Of a DNA stretch of 52,810 nucleotides, positions 28,433 through 36,170 are shown in pieces. The position numbers and the translations under genes were made by a program. This DNA comes from Gemmatimonadota bacterium (lineage in GTDB: Bacteria > Gemmatimonadota > Gemmatimonadetes > Gemmatimonadales > Gemmatimonadaceae). The DNA lies in the NCBI GenBank assembly GCA_003134685.1, contig PLCA01000007.1:118175-170984 (forward strand), in the 5' to 3' direction. Below the pieces are notes generated by a model. It was given only the letters and a program-made list of their open reading frames with translations. It had not been told where the DNA came from and did no database searches. Position 1 is the stretch's first letter; each line of letters opens with the position of its first letter.

Positions 28433-29083
28433 TCAGCCGTTCCACTGCTTCACGACCACTCGCGCGGGCCGAAGAAGCTGGGACTTGAAGATGTATCCGG
28501 GCTGGTACACGCGCGATACGACGTGATCGTCCTCTCGCGCAGAGGTGGGCTCTGTCGCAACTGCTTCATGCAGCGCGGGGTCGAACGTCTCGCCGACGGG
28601 ATTGATCACCTCGAGCCCAGCATTACCGAGGGCCTTTAGTAGCTTCTTCTCCACCATGTCGACGCCCTGCACGATCGTCCCCGCGTCGGTCGTGGCGGGA
28701 TCGATGTGCGCGAAGCGCGCTACATCATCGAGCGCTTCTACCAGTTGGCGAACGAGATCGGCTTGCGCGCGCGCGCCGGCGTCCTGACGCTCCTTGGCGG
28801 AGCGCTTTCGATAATTGTCGTATTCGGCCGCAAGCCTCAGATATCTGTCACGCTCAGTCCCAGAATCAGGCTCCGCGCGGCTGGTCGCAGCGGCGCCGGC
28901 TTCCGCGGCGCCCGTGGCGGCGCGCGTGTCGGCTGCGGGGTCGGACGAGTCGCTGAACGGTGGATCGCCGCCCTGGCCGTCGCCCTGGCTCACGGAGCCT
29001 TCGGGCGCGTAGTCGTCGGCCGGACCCATCGAACCCTGGTCCGGAGCCGGCGCGCTCTCGCCTTTCTTTCTCGAGTGTTTCAT
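28433..29083 (-). CDS. grpE: Nucleotide exchange factor GrpE
   Basis: 216 aa. A disordered acidic/Ala-rich N terminus (about 1-75) is followed by RYLRLAAEYDNYRKRSAKERQD, the long GrpE helix. The beta domain carries GLEVINPVGETFDPALHEAV and the PGY element near the end. It releases ADP from DnaK. It sits directly between cinA and dnaJ. No CIRCE-type inverted repeat was recognised upstream, so expression may depend on the longer operon. Confidence 0.95.
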   Translation of the reverse strand: MKHSRKKGESAPAPDQGSMGPADDYAPEGSVSQGDGQGGDPPFSDSSDPAADTRAATGAAEAGAAATSRAEPDSGTERDRYLRLAAEYDNYRKRSAKERQDAGARAQADLVRQLVEALDDVARFAHIDPATTDAGTIVQGVDMVEKKLLKALGNAGLEVINPVGETFDPALHEAVATEPTSAREDDHVVSRVYQPGYIFKSQLLRPARVVVKQWNG

Positions 29084-29092
29084 GTGCGTAAG

Positions 29093-30358
29093 TTAACCGT
29101 TTGAGAGAGCGCGCCGCACCATCTCCAGCGCAGCCTGTGCTGCCCGCTGCCTGATCTCGGCGCGGTCTCCAAAAACATGGAAGCGCCGTGCCTTCGCGTC
29201 GGTCGCATCTACACTAATCCAGACCAGTCCGACAGGCTTGTCGGGCGTGCCGCCCCCGGGCCCCGCAATCCCCGTCACCGAAACCCCGACATCGGCACCC
29301 GTTTGTTCGCGAACTCCGGACGCCATCTGCAGCGCCACCGGCTCGCTCACAGCTCCGTGGCGCTCGATATCCTCGGCACGAACGCCCAGCGCTTTGACCT
29401 TTACGTCGTTGTGGTAGGCGATGATGCCGCCCAGAAAGACATCGCTCGAGCCCGGAATGCTCGTGATTCGCTCTCCCAGCATTCCGCCGGTGCAGCTCTC
29501 GGCGACGGCGAGCTTGAGCCCCAGCGAGCGCAGTCTCTCGAGCACGACGGCCGCGAGATCCGCGTCATCCTCTCCATAGGCATACGCCGATACCCTGCTC
29601 CGCAGTTTCAGAATTGCCTCCTTTACGAGTCTCTCCGCCCGTGCACGAGGCAGTCCTTTCGCGGTGACGCGAAGATCGACACCGACGACGCCCGGCAGAT
29701 AAGCGAGGGGGAGCGATCCGAGCTCGGTGCCGGGCTCGCCCAGAAAACTCGGGCCCAGCAGCTCCGCGATCGCTGATTCCGCGATTCCGGTCGTGCGCAA
29801 TGTTCCGGAGAGCACTACGCTTTCAGCACCCTTCGAGCGTGACTTGATGGCCGGCAGAACCTCCTCTGCCAGCATTCCGCGCATCTCGCGCGGAACGCCG
29901 GGGATCATCGCAACCCACCGTCCCTTGTCGTCCTCTAGCCAGATTCCGGGCGCCGAGCCGTGACGATTGGTGAGAATCCGCGCGCCTTCGGGAATCTCGG
30001 CCTGTGTGCGGTTGGTCGCCGGAAAACTGCTGTTGGGGAATCGCGCCCTCCACCGCTGCTCGAGCGAGGTCGCGATCGCCTCGTCCAGCTTCATCTCGCG
30101 GCCGAAGATTTTCGCGATCGCCGGCTTGGTGAGATCGTCGCTCGTCGGCCCGAGTCCACCGGTCGTGATCACGGCGCCCGTCCGCTCGAGCGCCTCGCGC
30201 ACCGCGCCCGCAATTTTTTCAGGCTCGTCGCCGACGGTGGTGCGACGAACGATCTCGACGCCCGCGGCAGCAAGGGTGCGTGATATATGCGCGGCGTTCG
30301 TATCTATCGTGAAGCCCAGGAGGAGCTCGTCACCGATGGTGATCAGCTCGACCTGCAT
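29093..30358 (-). CDS. cinA: CinA-family nicotinamide-nucleotide amidohydrolase
   Basis: 421 aa from ATG 30358, which gives the canonical MQVELITIGDELLLG; the frame upstream overlaps pgsA and is not used. N-terminal MoCF-like/COG1058 domain with TTGGLGPTSDDLTKPA. C-terminal CinA amidase domain with LAVAESCTGGMLGERIT, PGSSDVFLGGIIAYHNDVK and GVSVTGIAGPGGGTPDKPVGLVW. The enzyme recycles nicotinamide mononucleotide to nicotinate mononucleotide and cleans damaged nucleotides. It begins 5 nt after the pgsA stop. Confidence 0.95.
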   Translation of the reverse strand: MQVELITIGDELLLGFTIDTNAAHISRTLAAAGVEIVRRTTVGDEPEKIAGAVREALERTGAVITTGGLGPTSDDLTKPAIAKIFGREMKLDEAIATSLEQRWRARFPNSSFPATNRTQAEIPEGARILTNRHGSAPGIWLEDDKGRWVAMIPGVPREMRGMLAEEVLPAIKSRSKGAESVVLSGTLRTTGIAESAIAELLGPSFLGEPGTELGSLPLAYLPGVVGVDLRVTAKGLPRARAERLVKEAILKLRSRVSAYAYGEDDADLAAVVLERLRSLGLKLAVAESCTGGMLGERITSIPGSSDVFLGGIIAYHNDVKVKALGVRAEDIERHGAVSEPVALQMASGVREQTGADVGVSVTGIAGPGGGTPDKPVGLVWISVDATDAKARRFHVFGDRAEIRQRAAQAALEMVRRALSNG

Positions 30359-30363
30359 TGCGC

Positions 30364-31035
30364 TCAACCGGCGAACACGCCGGCGAACCGCCGGAGATAG
30401 AGAATCAAGGAGTACATGGTGAGAAATACCGACGCAACCATGGTGATCGTGCCGACGATGCCGTTGAAGTTGGCGAACGCGCGCCACGCAACGCTGGTCC
30501 ACCCGTCAACTCTCGCGAGAGTCGCCGCAAAGAACCAGAAGTAAGCGGAGCCGACCCAAACGGACTGGAATCCCGTCTTCCATTTGGCCGGACCGATCGC
30601 CGAAATGACGACACCTCGGCGCGCGGCCGCCTGTCGGAAAACGGTCATGAAGATCTCCCGCCCGATCACGATCGCGACTATCCACCATGGCAGCCCCACC
30701 TGCCCAAATGGAGTGATGAACTGGAGCCGGGCGGCGTCGATGCTCTCCGCGCGCGTGGGAACGAGCGCGTCACTGGTCGGCGCCATTAAAACGAACATCG
30801 GAACGAGCGTGGCGAAGAGGAGCAGCTTGTCGGCGAGCGGATCGAGCAGGCGGCCAAGGTCCGTGATCAGATTCCGCGTACGCGCCAGCTTTCCGTCGTA
30901 GTAGTCGGTTATCGCCGCCACGATATAAAGAACGAACGCGGCGAGCCTGGCGCCGGGCGACGCTATGAACGGCAGCGCCGCGATGAAGGGCGCGGCCAGG
31001 ATGCGGCCGACGGTGATCGTGTTCGGGAGATTCAC
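30364..31035 (-). CDS. pgsA: CDP-diacylglycerol-glycerol-3-phosphate 3-phosphatidyltransferase
   Basis: 223 aa from GTG 31035, with AGAGGGG about 7 nt upstream and 20 nt after the MglA stop. Starts VNLPNTITVGRI, the usual PgsA opening. The CDP-alcohol phosphotransferase motif D-x2-DG-x2-AR-x8-G-x3-D-x3-D is complete (DYYDGKLAR, then GRLLDPLADK). Several membrane helices. It carries out the committed step of phosphatidylglycerol synthesis in the inner membrane. The hydrophilic C-terminal half has an insertion near SDALVPTRAESIDAARLQF. Confidence 0.93.
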   Translation of the reverse strand: MNLPNTITVGRILAAPFIAALPFIASPGARLAAFVLYIVAAITDYYDGKLARTRNLITDLGRLLDPLADKLLLFATLVPMFVLMAPTSDALVPTRAESIDAARLQFITPFGQVGLPWWIVAIVIGREIFMTVFRQAAARRGVVISAIGPAKWKTGFQSVWVGSAYFWFFAATLARVDGWTSVAWRAFANFNGIVGTITMVASVFLTMYSLILYLRRFAGVFAG

Positions 31036-31055
31036 ACGAAGCCCCTCTGTCCCCG

Positions 31056-31733
31056 CTAGGCGAGCGCCTTCAACACCAGCTTGCTCACGGCCTTGAGGGT
31101 GTCGAACACACCATCGCCGTTTACCGCGATCGCCTCGAAATACGGCGCTCTCTCGACCCATTCGCCGCCAGGAAGCTGCTCGACGAGATTCTGGCCCGCG
31201 TGATACGGATCCGGTTGTACGCGATGCTTGCTCGCGTCCTCCACTTCCCAACCGGGATTGAGAGCAGCCTGGAGATCTTCGATCGGAGAGGCGTTCGCGA
31301 GGTCGCGCTTGTTGTACTGGATGACGAACGGCATCTGCGTCAGATCGTATCCGTACTCGGTCATGTTGTCGTAGAGATTCTGCATCGACTCGAGGTTTGC
31401 TTCCATGCGCTCGGCCTGTGAATCACCGACGAACACGATGCCGTCCACGTTCTTGAGTATGAGCTTGCGGCTGGCGTTGTAGTAGACCTGGCCGGGCACA
31501 GTGTAAAGGTGGAACCGCGTCTTGAAACCGCGGATGGTTCCGAGATCGACGGGAAGGAAATCGAAGAAGAGGGTCCGCTCCGTCTCGGTGGCGAGAGATA
31601 TGAGCTTGCCTCGCGTCTCCGGCTTAACCTTGCCGTAGATGTGCTCGAGATTCGTGGTTTTGCCGCCAAGCCCGGGACCATAGTAAACGATCTTACAATT
31701 GATCTCGCGCGAAGCGTAGTTGATCATCGACAC
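31056..31733 (-). CDS. mglA: MglA-like small Ras-family GTPase
   Basis: 225 aa from GTG 31733, chosen because GTG-TCG-ATG yields the family start [14 protein letters not shown], with AGGAAGAG just upstream. P-loop [10 protein letters not shown], switch region [31 protein letters not shown] in place of the DxxG motif, and NKRDL for guanine recognition. MglA controls polarity and motility in gliding bacteria; in other phyla it has unknown roles. The roadblock protein immediately upstream is its expected GAP partner. Confidence 0.92.
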   Translation of the reverse strand: MSMINYASREINCKIVYYGPGLGGKTTNLEHIYGKVKPETRGKLISLATETERTLFFDFLPVDLGTIRGFKTRFHLYTVPGQVYYNASRKLILKNVDGIVFVGDSQAERMEANLESMQNLYDNMTEYGYDLTQMPFVIQYNKRDLANASPIEDLQAALNPGWEVEDASKHRVQPDPYHAGQNLVEQLPGGEWVERAPYFEAIAVNGDGVFDTLKAVSKLVLKALA

Positions 31734-31746
31734 GTCTAGCTCTTCC

Positions 31747-32238
31747 TCACCAGTTGAAGAGTTTGTCGATTTCGTCATCCGCGCCACGGAGCACATGCTC
31801 ATCAGGCGCGGCGCCATTGCGACCGCGTGAGAATACACGATCGACCAACAACGTCAACTCCTCGATCTCATCCTTCATCCTCAGACGGACGAGCCCGACA
31901 GTCGTGCGCGAATCGAAGATTATTACCAGCAGCAGCCGCCGCGCGATGTCCGCGACGTAGATGGACTCCTTTTCGCCCTGATGAAAGAGGCTGGAGAAGT
32001 CGTTTTCGCCGACCAGCTTTGCGAGCTGGTCGTTGGCGCTGTAGTCGGCGGCCGTGAGCGTAGCGAACGATGTCGTGTCCAGCCCCCGGGCTTCTCCGAC
32101 GGTGGTCACGAGCTGCCCGGACCGGTCGACCAGGAGAGCGCAGAGCGACTTGGTCTCGTCCAGAAAGCGCTTCAAGGATTCAGTTATCCCGGTGAAGTCG
32201 TCCTGAGTGAACGACCAGTTGGCCGTGCCCGCGGTCAT
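31747..32238 (-). CDS. Roadblock/LC7 domain protein (MglB-like)
   Basis: 163 aa from ATG 32238, 10 nt after the preceding stop with GGGGGA upstream; the frame further upstream overlaps that gene. Roadblock fold elements: [37 protein letters not shown], and [30 protein letters not shown]-terminal helix ends [10 protein letters not shown]. The family activates MglA GTP hydrolysis, and the adjacent MglA-like gene starts 13 nt downstream of its stop. That supports a GTPase/GAP module. Confidence 0.9.
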   Translation of the reverse strand: MTAGTANWSFTQDDFTGITESLKRFLDETKSLCALLVDRSGQLVTTVGEARGLDTTSFATLTAADYSANDQLAKLVGENDFSSLFHQGEKESIYVADIARRLLLVIIFDSRTTVGLVRLRMKDEIEELTLLVDRVFSRGRNGAAPDEHVLRGADDEIDKLFNW

Positions 32239-32248
32239 CGTCCCCCGG

Positions 32249-32518
32249 TCACAGCGTCGCCTCGAGCCGTCGTAGCATTTTCGCTCCGCGATCGCGGAGA
32301 ATGGGGCGCGGCTCCCACGCCACGTACTCACGAAGAAGCTGCGCGGTGTTCACCGTTGGCCGGGCGCGAAGGTAGCCCAGCGCGGCGACGCGTCGGAGTG
32401 TGTGGGGTGAAAACAGATTGCGGCGGTACTGGCGCTGCAGGCGGCTCCAGATCAGGGTCCCGGCGGCTATTCCGCCCAGAAACCCCACGGCGACGAAGCT
32501 CGCTCTTTGTCTGCTCAT
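32249..32518 (-). CDS. Small membrane-anchored hypothetical protein
   Basis: 89 aa. One N-terminal membrane helix (FVAVGFLGGIAAGTLIW, about 8-24), then a basic, Arg-rich soluble part. Its ATG overlaps the recR stop as ATGA and it precedes the MglB-like gene by 10 nt. It is therefore well supported as a gene by position. I recognise no family. The location raises the possibility of a link to the MglA/B module. Confidence 0.75.
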   Translation of the reverse strand: MSRQRASFVAVGFLGGIAAGTLIWSRLQRQYRRNLFSPHTLRRVAALGYLRARPTVNTAQLLREYVAWEPRPILRDRGAKMLRRLEATL

Positions 32519-33105
32519 GACATTGCCCTCCTTGCGGTCAACGCCTGGGCAATGGTTACGCCATCCGCGTATTCGAGGTCGCCTCCGACCGGAAGTCCCC
32601 GCGCAATTCGGGAGACCGTCAAAGGATAACGAGCCAGTTTGCGCTGTACGTACAGCGCGGTGGTCTCGCCCTCAATGCTCGGATTAGTGGCAATTATCAC
32701 TTCACGGACGACTCCAGCCGACACTCTCGTCTCCAGCTGCGGTATGGTGAGGTCTTCGGGTCCGATGCCATCCAATGGCGACAGGCGACCTCCCAGGACG
32801 TGATAGACACCCCGGAATTCGCCGGACCGCTCGATAGCCCCGATATCTGATGCTTCCTCTACTGCGCAGATGACTCCCGTATCCCTGCGCGCGTCACGGC
32901 AGATGGAACACAAATCCTCCTCTGTCAGATTGAAGCACTGGGGGCACGGCCGGACCTTCTCGGCCAAGGTCGTCAGCGCCGAGGCCAGGCGCTTGGACTG
33001 TTCGGGAGTCCGCTTCAGCAGGTGGTAGGTCAGTCGGAGCGCCGTCTTCCGCCCTATTCCGGGCAGCTTCGACAGTTCGGCGGCCAGATCGTCAATGGCT
33101 CCCAC
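32515..33105 (-). CDS. recR: Recombination protein RecR
   Basis: 196 aa, normal length. N-terminal helix-hairpin-helix (LSKLPGIGRKTALRLTYHLL), a C4 zinc finger (CPQCFNLTEEDLCSICRD) and a Toprim domain (VICAVEEASDIGAIERSG, then IIATNPSIEGETTALYV). Works with RecF and RecO to load RecA at gaps. ybaB lies 1 nt upstream and dnaX precedes it, the standard dnaX-ybaB-recR order. Confidence 0.97.
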   Translation of the reverse strand: MGAIDDLAAELSKLPGIGRKTALRLTYHLLKRTPEQSKRLASALTTLAEKVRPCPQCFNLTEEDLCSICRDARRDTGVICAVEEASDIGAIERSGEFRGVYHVLGGRLSPLDGIGPEDLTIPQLETRVSAGVVREVIIATNPSIEGETTALYVQRKLARYPLTVSRIARGLPVGGDLEYADGVTIAQALTARRAMS

Positions 33106-33106
33106 G

Positions 33107-33424
33107 CTAAAAAGGCAGCTTGAATGGAAGGTTGAGCCCGCCAGTGAGCTTGCCCATTTCTCCCTTTGCCAGCTCCGCCGCCTTCTTTTGAGCTTCGTTG
33201 ACGGCGACCAGAACCAGATCCTCGAGCATCTCGAGGTCCTTCGGATCGGCGACGCTGGGATCGATCTTGACCTTGGTGATGGTTCCCTTCCCGTCGGCCT
33301 CGACCGTCACCATGCCGCCGCCCGCTGCCGCGGTGACGGTCTGCTTTTCCAGCTCGGCCTGCATCTGCTGCATGCGCGCCTGCATCTGCTGCGCCTGCTC
33401 GAAGATCTTCGTGAAGTCTGCCAT
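33107..33424 (-). CDS. YbaB/EbfC nucleoid-associated protein
   Basis: 105 aa. Starts MADFTKIFEQAQQMQARMQQMQAELEK, the family helix. It continues with VTVEADGKGTITKVKIDPSV and a C-terminal helix ending in LTGGLNLPFKLPF. A dimeric DNA-binding protein encoded between dnaX and recR as in most bacteria. Confidence 0.95.
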   Translation of the reverse strand: MADFTKIFEQAQQMQARMQQMQAELEKQTVTAAAGGGMVTVEADGKGTITKVKIDPSVADPKDLEMLEDLVLVAVNEAQKKAAELAKGEMGKLTGGLNLPFKLPF

Positions 33425-33448
33425 GACTCGTGAATTCAGAATGAGTGG

Positions 33449-35035
33449 TTAGTCGAGGAGCTCGAGATCGAGCTCGTCGATGGCCGCGCCCAGCGCCGGA
33501 TCCTTCTGGCGGAGCATGCCGATGCGCTCCTCCTTCAGGGCTTCCGGTGTCATGCGACTCCGATTCGAATCCTGTGCTGTCGTTTCCATTGCGCGCTTCA
33601 TTTCGCGGAGTTGGCCTTCGTTGGCGCCCGGAGCGGGCGGCTTCGAAATGGTAGCCGGGGGAAGCGCGTTCGGCGCATCGATCTGAGGCGGATACCCGGG
33701 CCTGGTCGCGGGCCGCTGTGAGGTTCGGGCGACTGATGCCTGTGCCGGCTGGGTCCGCACCGCGCCGCTGGGCACGTCGGACCTTGGAGACCCTGTCGCC
33801 GGCTCCGCGCGAGCTGCCGGGATTGATTCTACGCGCGCTGAAGGCGTCGATTCTCCGCGAGCTGACGGCTTCGATTCTCCACGAGCCGACGGCGTCGATT
33901 CTCCGGCCAGCCCCTTGAGCAGATCCTCGAGCGCAACGGTGCGATCGAGGAGCGCCATCCGAACCAGCAGCATCTCGATCAGAAGCTGCTGCTGCGAGCT
34001 CTTTCTGAACGTCGGCTCGAGAGCGTTGACGGCGCTCAGCATGCGGAGCAGGTCGCCGGCGGTGAAGAGATCCCGCCTTTCCCTGAGGGCAGCCGCGGCT
34101 GTCGCCGACACTCCCTCCGCTTTCCCATTCAGGACGACGGTGAGCTGAGCGCGCAGGATATCGGCGAAGCCCGAGAGAAACACCCCGAAGTCGACGCCGG
34201 CATCGGCCAGCTTGTTGACGGCGCCGAAGATTTCTCCGGCGCGGTGGCCCGCGATGATGTCGACGATCGCAAGGAACTCATCCTCCGGCACGAGACCCAG
34301 AGCTTCGCGAACCCGCTCCGCGGTCACCGCTCCTTCGCCGATCGAAATTACCTGGTCGGTGAGGCTCAGAGCGTCGCGCATGGAGCCGTCCGCGGCCCGC
34401 GCGATCATCGCCAGCGCGTCGTCCGACGCCTTGATCCCTTCGTTGTCCAGCACCGTCGAGAGACGCAGGGTAATGTCGGCGAGCCCGATGCGCTTGAGGT
34501 CGAAGCGCTGGAGGCGACTGAGTACAGGCGCCGCGGTCTGGGCGATTTTCTGCGGCTCCGTCGTCGCGAACACGAAGATGACGCGCGGCGGCGGCTCCTC
34601 GAGAATCTTGAGCAGCGCGTTCCAGGCCTCACGCGTCAGCATGTGCGCTTCATCGACGATGTAGACCTTGTAGCGGTCGTCACCCGAGGGCGCGTACATG
34701 GCTCTCTCGCGCAGGTCGCGCGCGTCGTCCACGCCGCGATTCGAGGCGGCGTCGATCTCCACCACGTCCAGGCTGGACGATCCGCTCCAGATGCGCTGGC
34801 AGGAGATGCACTCTCCGCATGGCTCGCCGTCGTCCCGCTTGTTCTCGCAGTTGAGCGCCATCGCCAGCACGCGGGCGAGCGTCGTCTTACCCACTCCGCG
34901 AGGTCCGCAAAGTAGGTAGCCGTGCGCGACGCGGCCCCGGGCGATTGCCCCACGCAGCGTGTTGGACACGTGCGACTGGACGGCTACGTCAGCGAAACGT
35001 TTTGGGCGGTATTTGCGGGCGAGTGCGAGAGACAT
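33449..35035 (-). CDS. dnaX: DNA polymerase III subunit gamma/tau
   Basis: 528 aa. AAA+ clamp-loader module: Walker A GPRGVGKTT (44-52), zinc cluster around CENKRDDGEPCGECISCQ, Walker B VYIVDEAHML, sensor 1 FVFATTEPQKI. Domain III follows. A disordered linker contains an 8-residue repeat (GESTPSAR-type units) encoded by a 24-bp tandem repeat. A short C-terminal region ends LGAAIDELDLELLD. The starting ATG lies 8 nt after the 3' end of the SRP RNA gene. Confidence 0.95.
   Translation of the reverse strand: MSLALARKYRPKRFADVAVQSHVSNTLRGAIARGRVAHGYLLCGPRGVGKTTLARVLAMALNCENKRDDGEPCGECISCQRIWSGSSSLDVVEIDAASNRGVDDARDLRERAMYAPSGDDRYKVYIVDEAHMLTREAWNALLKILEEPPPRVIFVFATTEPQKIAQTAAPVLSRLQRFDLKRIGLADITLRLSTVLDNEGIKASDDALAMIARAADGSMRDALSLTDQVISIGEGAVTAERVREALGLVPEDEFLAIVDIIAGHRAGEIFGAVNKLADAGVDFGVFLSGFADILRAQLTVVLNGKAEGVSATAAAALRERRDLFTAGDLLRMLSAVNALEPTFRKSSQQQLLIEMLLVRMALLDRTVALEDLLKGLAGESTPSARGESKPSARGESTPSARVESIPAARAEPATGSPRSDVPSGAVRTQPAQASVARTSQRPATRPGYPPQIDAPNALPPATISKPPAPGANEGQLREMKRAMETTAQDSNRSRMTPEALKEERIGMLRQKDPALGAAIDELDLELLD
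33825..33910. repeat. 24-bp tandem repeat in dnaX linker
   Basis: Units start at 33825, 33849, 33873 and (partial) 33897. Each begins gattct and carries a ctga/ccga core ending gcgtc or gcttc. They encode the 8-residue Ser/Ala/Arg/Gly/Glu linker repeats of the gamma/tau subunit. Copy-number change would keep the frame. Confidence 0.85.
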
Positions 35036-35043
35036 TGCGAGGC

Positions 35044-35151
35044 GGGAGTACCCCAGGTCTTACGGAGCAACGTTAGACACCGCATGCCGCTGCTACCTTC
35101 GGGGTCCTGACGGAGTTAGCGGGCTTACGCCCTCCGGGACCTGGGGCACCC
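35044..35151 (-). ncRNA. ffs: Signal recognition particle RNA (small bacterial 4.5S type)
   Basis: The minus strand carries the diagnostic domain IV core, GTCAGGACCCCGAAGGTAGC (35087-35106). It corresponds to the GGTCAGGTCCGGAAGGAAGCAGCC region of 4.5S RNA. The ends pair through CCCCAGGTC (5' arm, 35138-35146) and GACCTGGGG (3' arm, 35051-35059), giving a single long hairpin of about 105 nt. The RNA forms the Ffh-binding part of SRP and targets membrane proteins. A good -10 box lies just upstream. Confidence 0.92.
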
Positions 35152-35153
35152 GT

Positions 35154-35159
35154 AATATA
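35154..35159 (-). promoter_or_regulatory. -10 element of the SRP RNA promoter
   Basis: TATATT on the minus strand lies 5-8 nt before the predicted 5' end of the SRP RNA. No good -35 box is seen 16-18 bp upstream. Because dnaX begins 8 nt after the RNA, this promoter may also contribute to dnaX operon transcription. Confidence 0.55.
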
Positions 35160-35321
35160 GTGCGGTAGCTAGAGACTCGGGAGCTAACTGGCCACGTTGC
35201 GCAGCACCTTTTTCACTGATGACTACCTGCCGGGGGCTGTCGGAGGGCCGGCCGTTGGCTTCGGGCTTCAACCGACGCGAAACGATGCAGCATTGAACGG
35301 ATCTCTGCTTGATCCTGCGGG

Positions 35322-35714
35322 ATGTCGGATTTTAAGAAGCTTCAGGTATGGCATAGAGCGCACGCTCTCTCGCTGAGCGTAGATCGCGTGTGTGCGAAAA
35401 TCCGCGGAGCCCGATATTCGTCCCTTAGAAATCAGATGTACCGGTCAGCGATGTCGATTCCGGCCAACATCGCCGAGGGAAGGAGACAGAAGAGCGAGAA
35501 GGAGTTCAGCCGGTTCCTTGGATACGCTCTCAATTCGACCTCGGAGCTGGAGTATCATCTGATCGTAGCGCACGACACCAAGGCTATTCCTGAAACTGAC
35601 TTCGTTTCTCTAATCACCCAAACAATCACCGTGCGCAAGATGCTTTACGGATTGCTGAAGCGACTCTCGTTTCCTAGTACTGACTCGAAGCCGCAAAGAA
35701 CCGTTCCGCACTAA
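35322..35714 (+). CDS. Four-helix-bundle protein (23S rRNA intervening-sequence type)
   Basis: 130 aa. Starts MSDFKKLQVWHRAHALSLSV and continues LRNQMYRSAMSIPANIAEGRRQKSEKEF, RFLGYALNSTSELEYHL. This is the hallmark pattern of the TIGR02436/S23 family, first seen in 23S rRNA intervening sequences. Function unknown; the fold is a pentameric four-helix bundle. It stands alone on the plus strand between two minus-strand operons, as expected of a sporadically distributed insertion. Confidence 0.9.
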   Translation: MSDFKKLQVWHRAHALSLSVDRVCAKIRGARYSSLRNQMYRSAMSIPANIAEGRRQKSEKEFSRFLGYALNSTSELEYHLIVAHDTKAIPETDFVSLITQTITVRKMLYGLLKRLSFPSTDSKPQRTVPH

Positions 35715-35806
35715 TGCTCGCAGTCAATAGCCGGCCCGCCCACGGCTCCCGGCAGATAGTCATCAGTTGCAGTTCCCCGATCCACCGTCTTAACTGTAAG
35801 ACAAAG

Positions 35807-35836
35807 AAGGGCCCCGCCATTTCTGACGGGACCCTT
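35807..35836 (-). terminator. Rho-independent terminator after the small lipoprotein
   Basis: AAGGG-C-CCCG (35807-35816) pairs with CGGG-A-CCCTT (35827-35836), a stem with one mismatch. On the minus strand it is followed by a T-rich stretch (CTTTGTCTT). A second GC-rich hairpin, ACCGGG/CCCGGT, lies between it and the lipoprotein stop. It would end the long minus-strand operon. Confidence 0.75.
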
Positions 35837-35876
35837 GATCACAGTTCACCGGGGGCGCTCGCGCCCGGTAAGTGAG

Positions 35877-36107
35877 TTACTTCTTAATCTTCACCGTCGG
35901 CGTCTTGATCTTCGCGGAATCCATCACGACCTTCGGAACCGCGACCGTGGTGGTCTGTGTGCCGACGTCGACCGTCGGGGTGTGAATCGTGTCCGTCTGC
36001 GTTCCGACGACCGGCTTCTCCACCTGGTACTCTCCCTCTCCCGTCTTCTTGCAAGCCGAGATCGATACAACGGCCAAAGCGGCCGCAACTACTAGTAACT
36101 TGCGCAC
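35877..36107 (-). CDS. Small lipoprotein with Thr/Val repeats
   Basis: 76 aa from GTG 36107; GGGAGGG 6 nt upstream decides this start over a longer frame. Signal VRKLLVVAAALAVVSISAC with lipidated Cys near 19, then a Lys/Glu segment. A repetitive beta-like tail contains VGTQTDTIHTPTV, VGTQTTTVAVPKVV and KTPTVKIKK. No family recognised. Followed by a strong terminator. Confidence 0.75.
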   Translation of the reverse strand: MRKLLVVAAALAVVSISACKKTGEGEYQVEKPVVGTQTDTIHTPTVDVGTQTTTVAVPKVVMDSAKIKTPTVKIKK

Positions 36108-36170
36108 GAGTCGCCCTCCCCCACCAAAGAGTATATTCGCCGGAAGACCCGGCAACCTCGCCAATATTGC

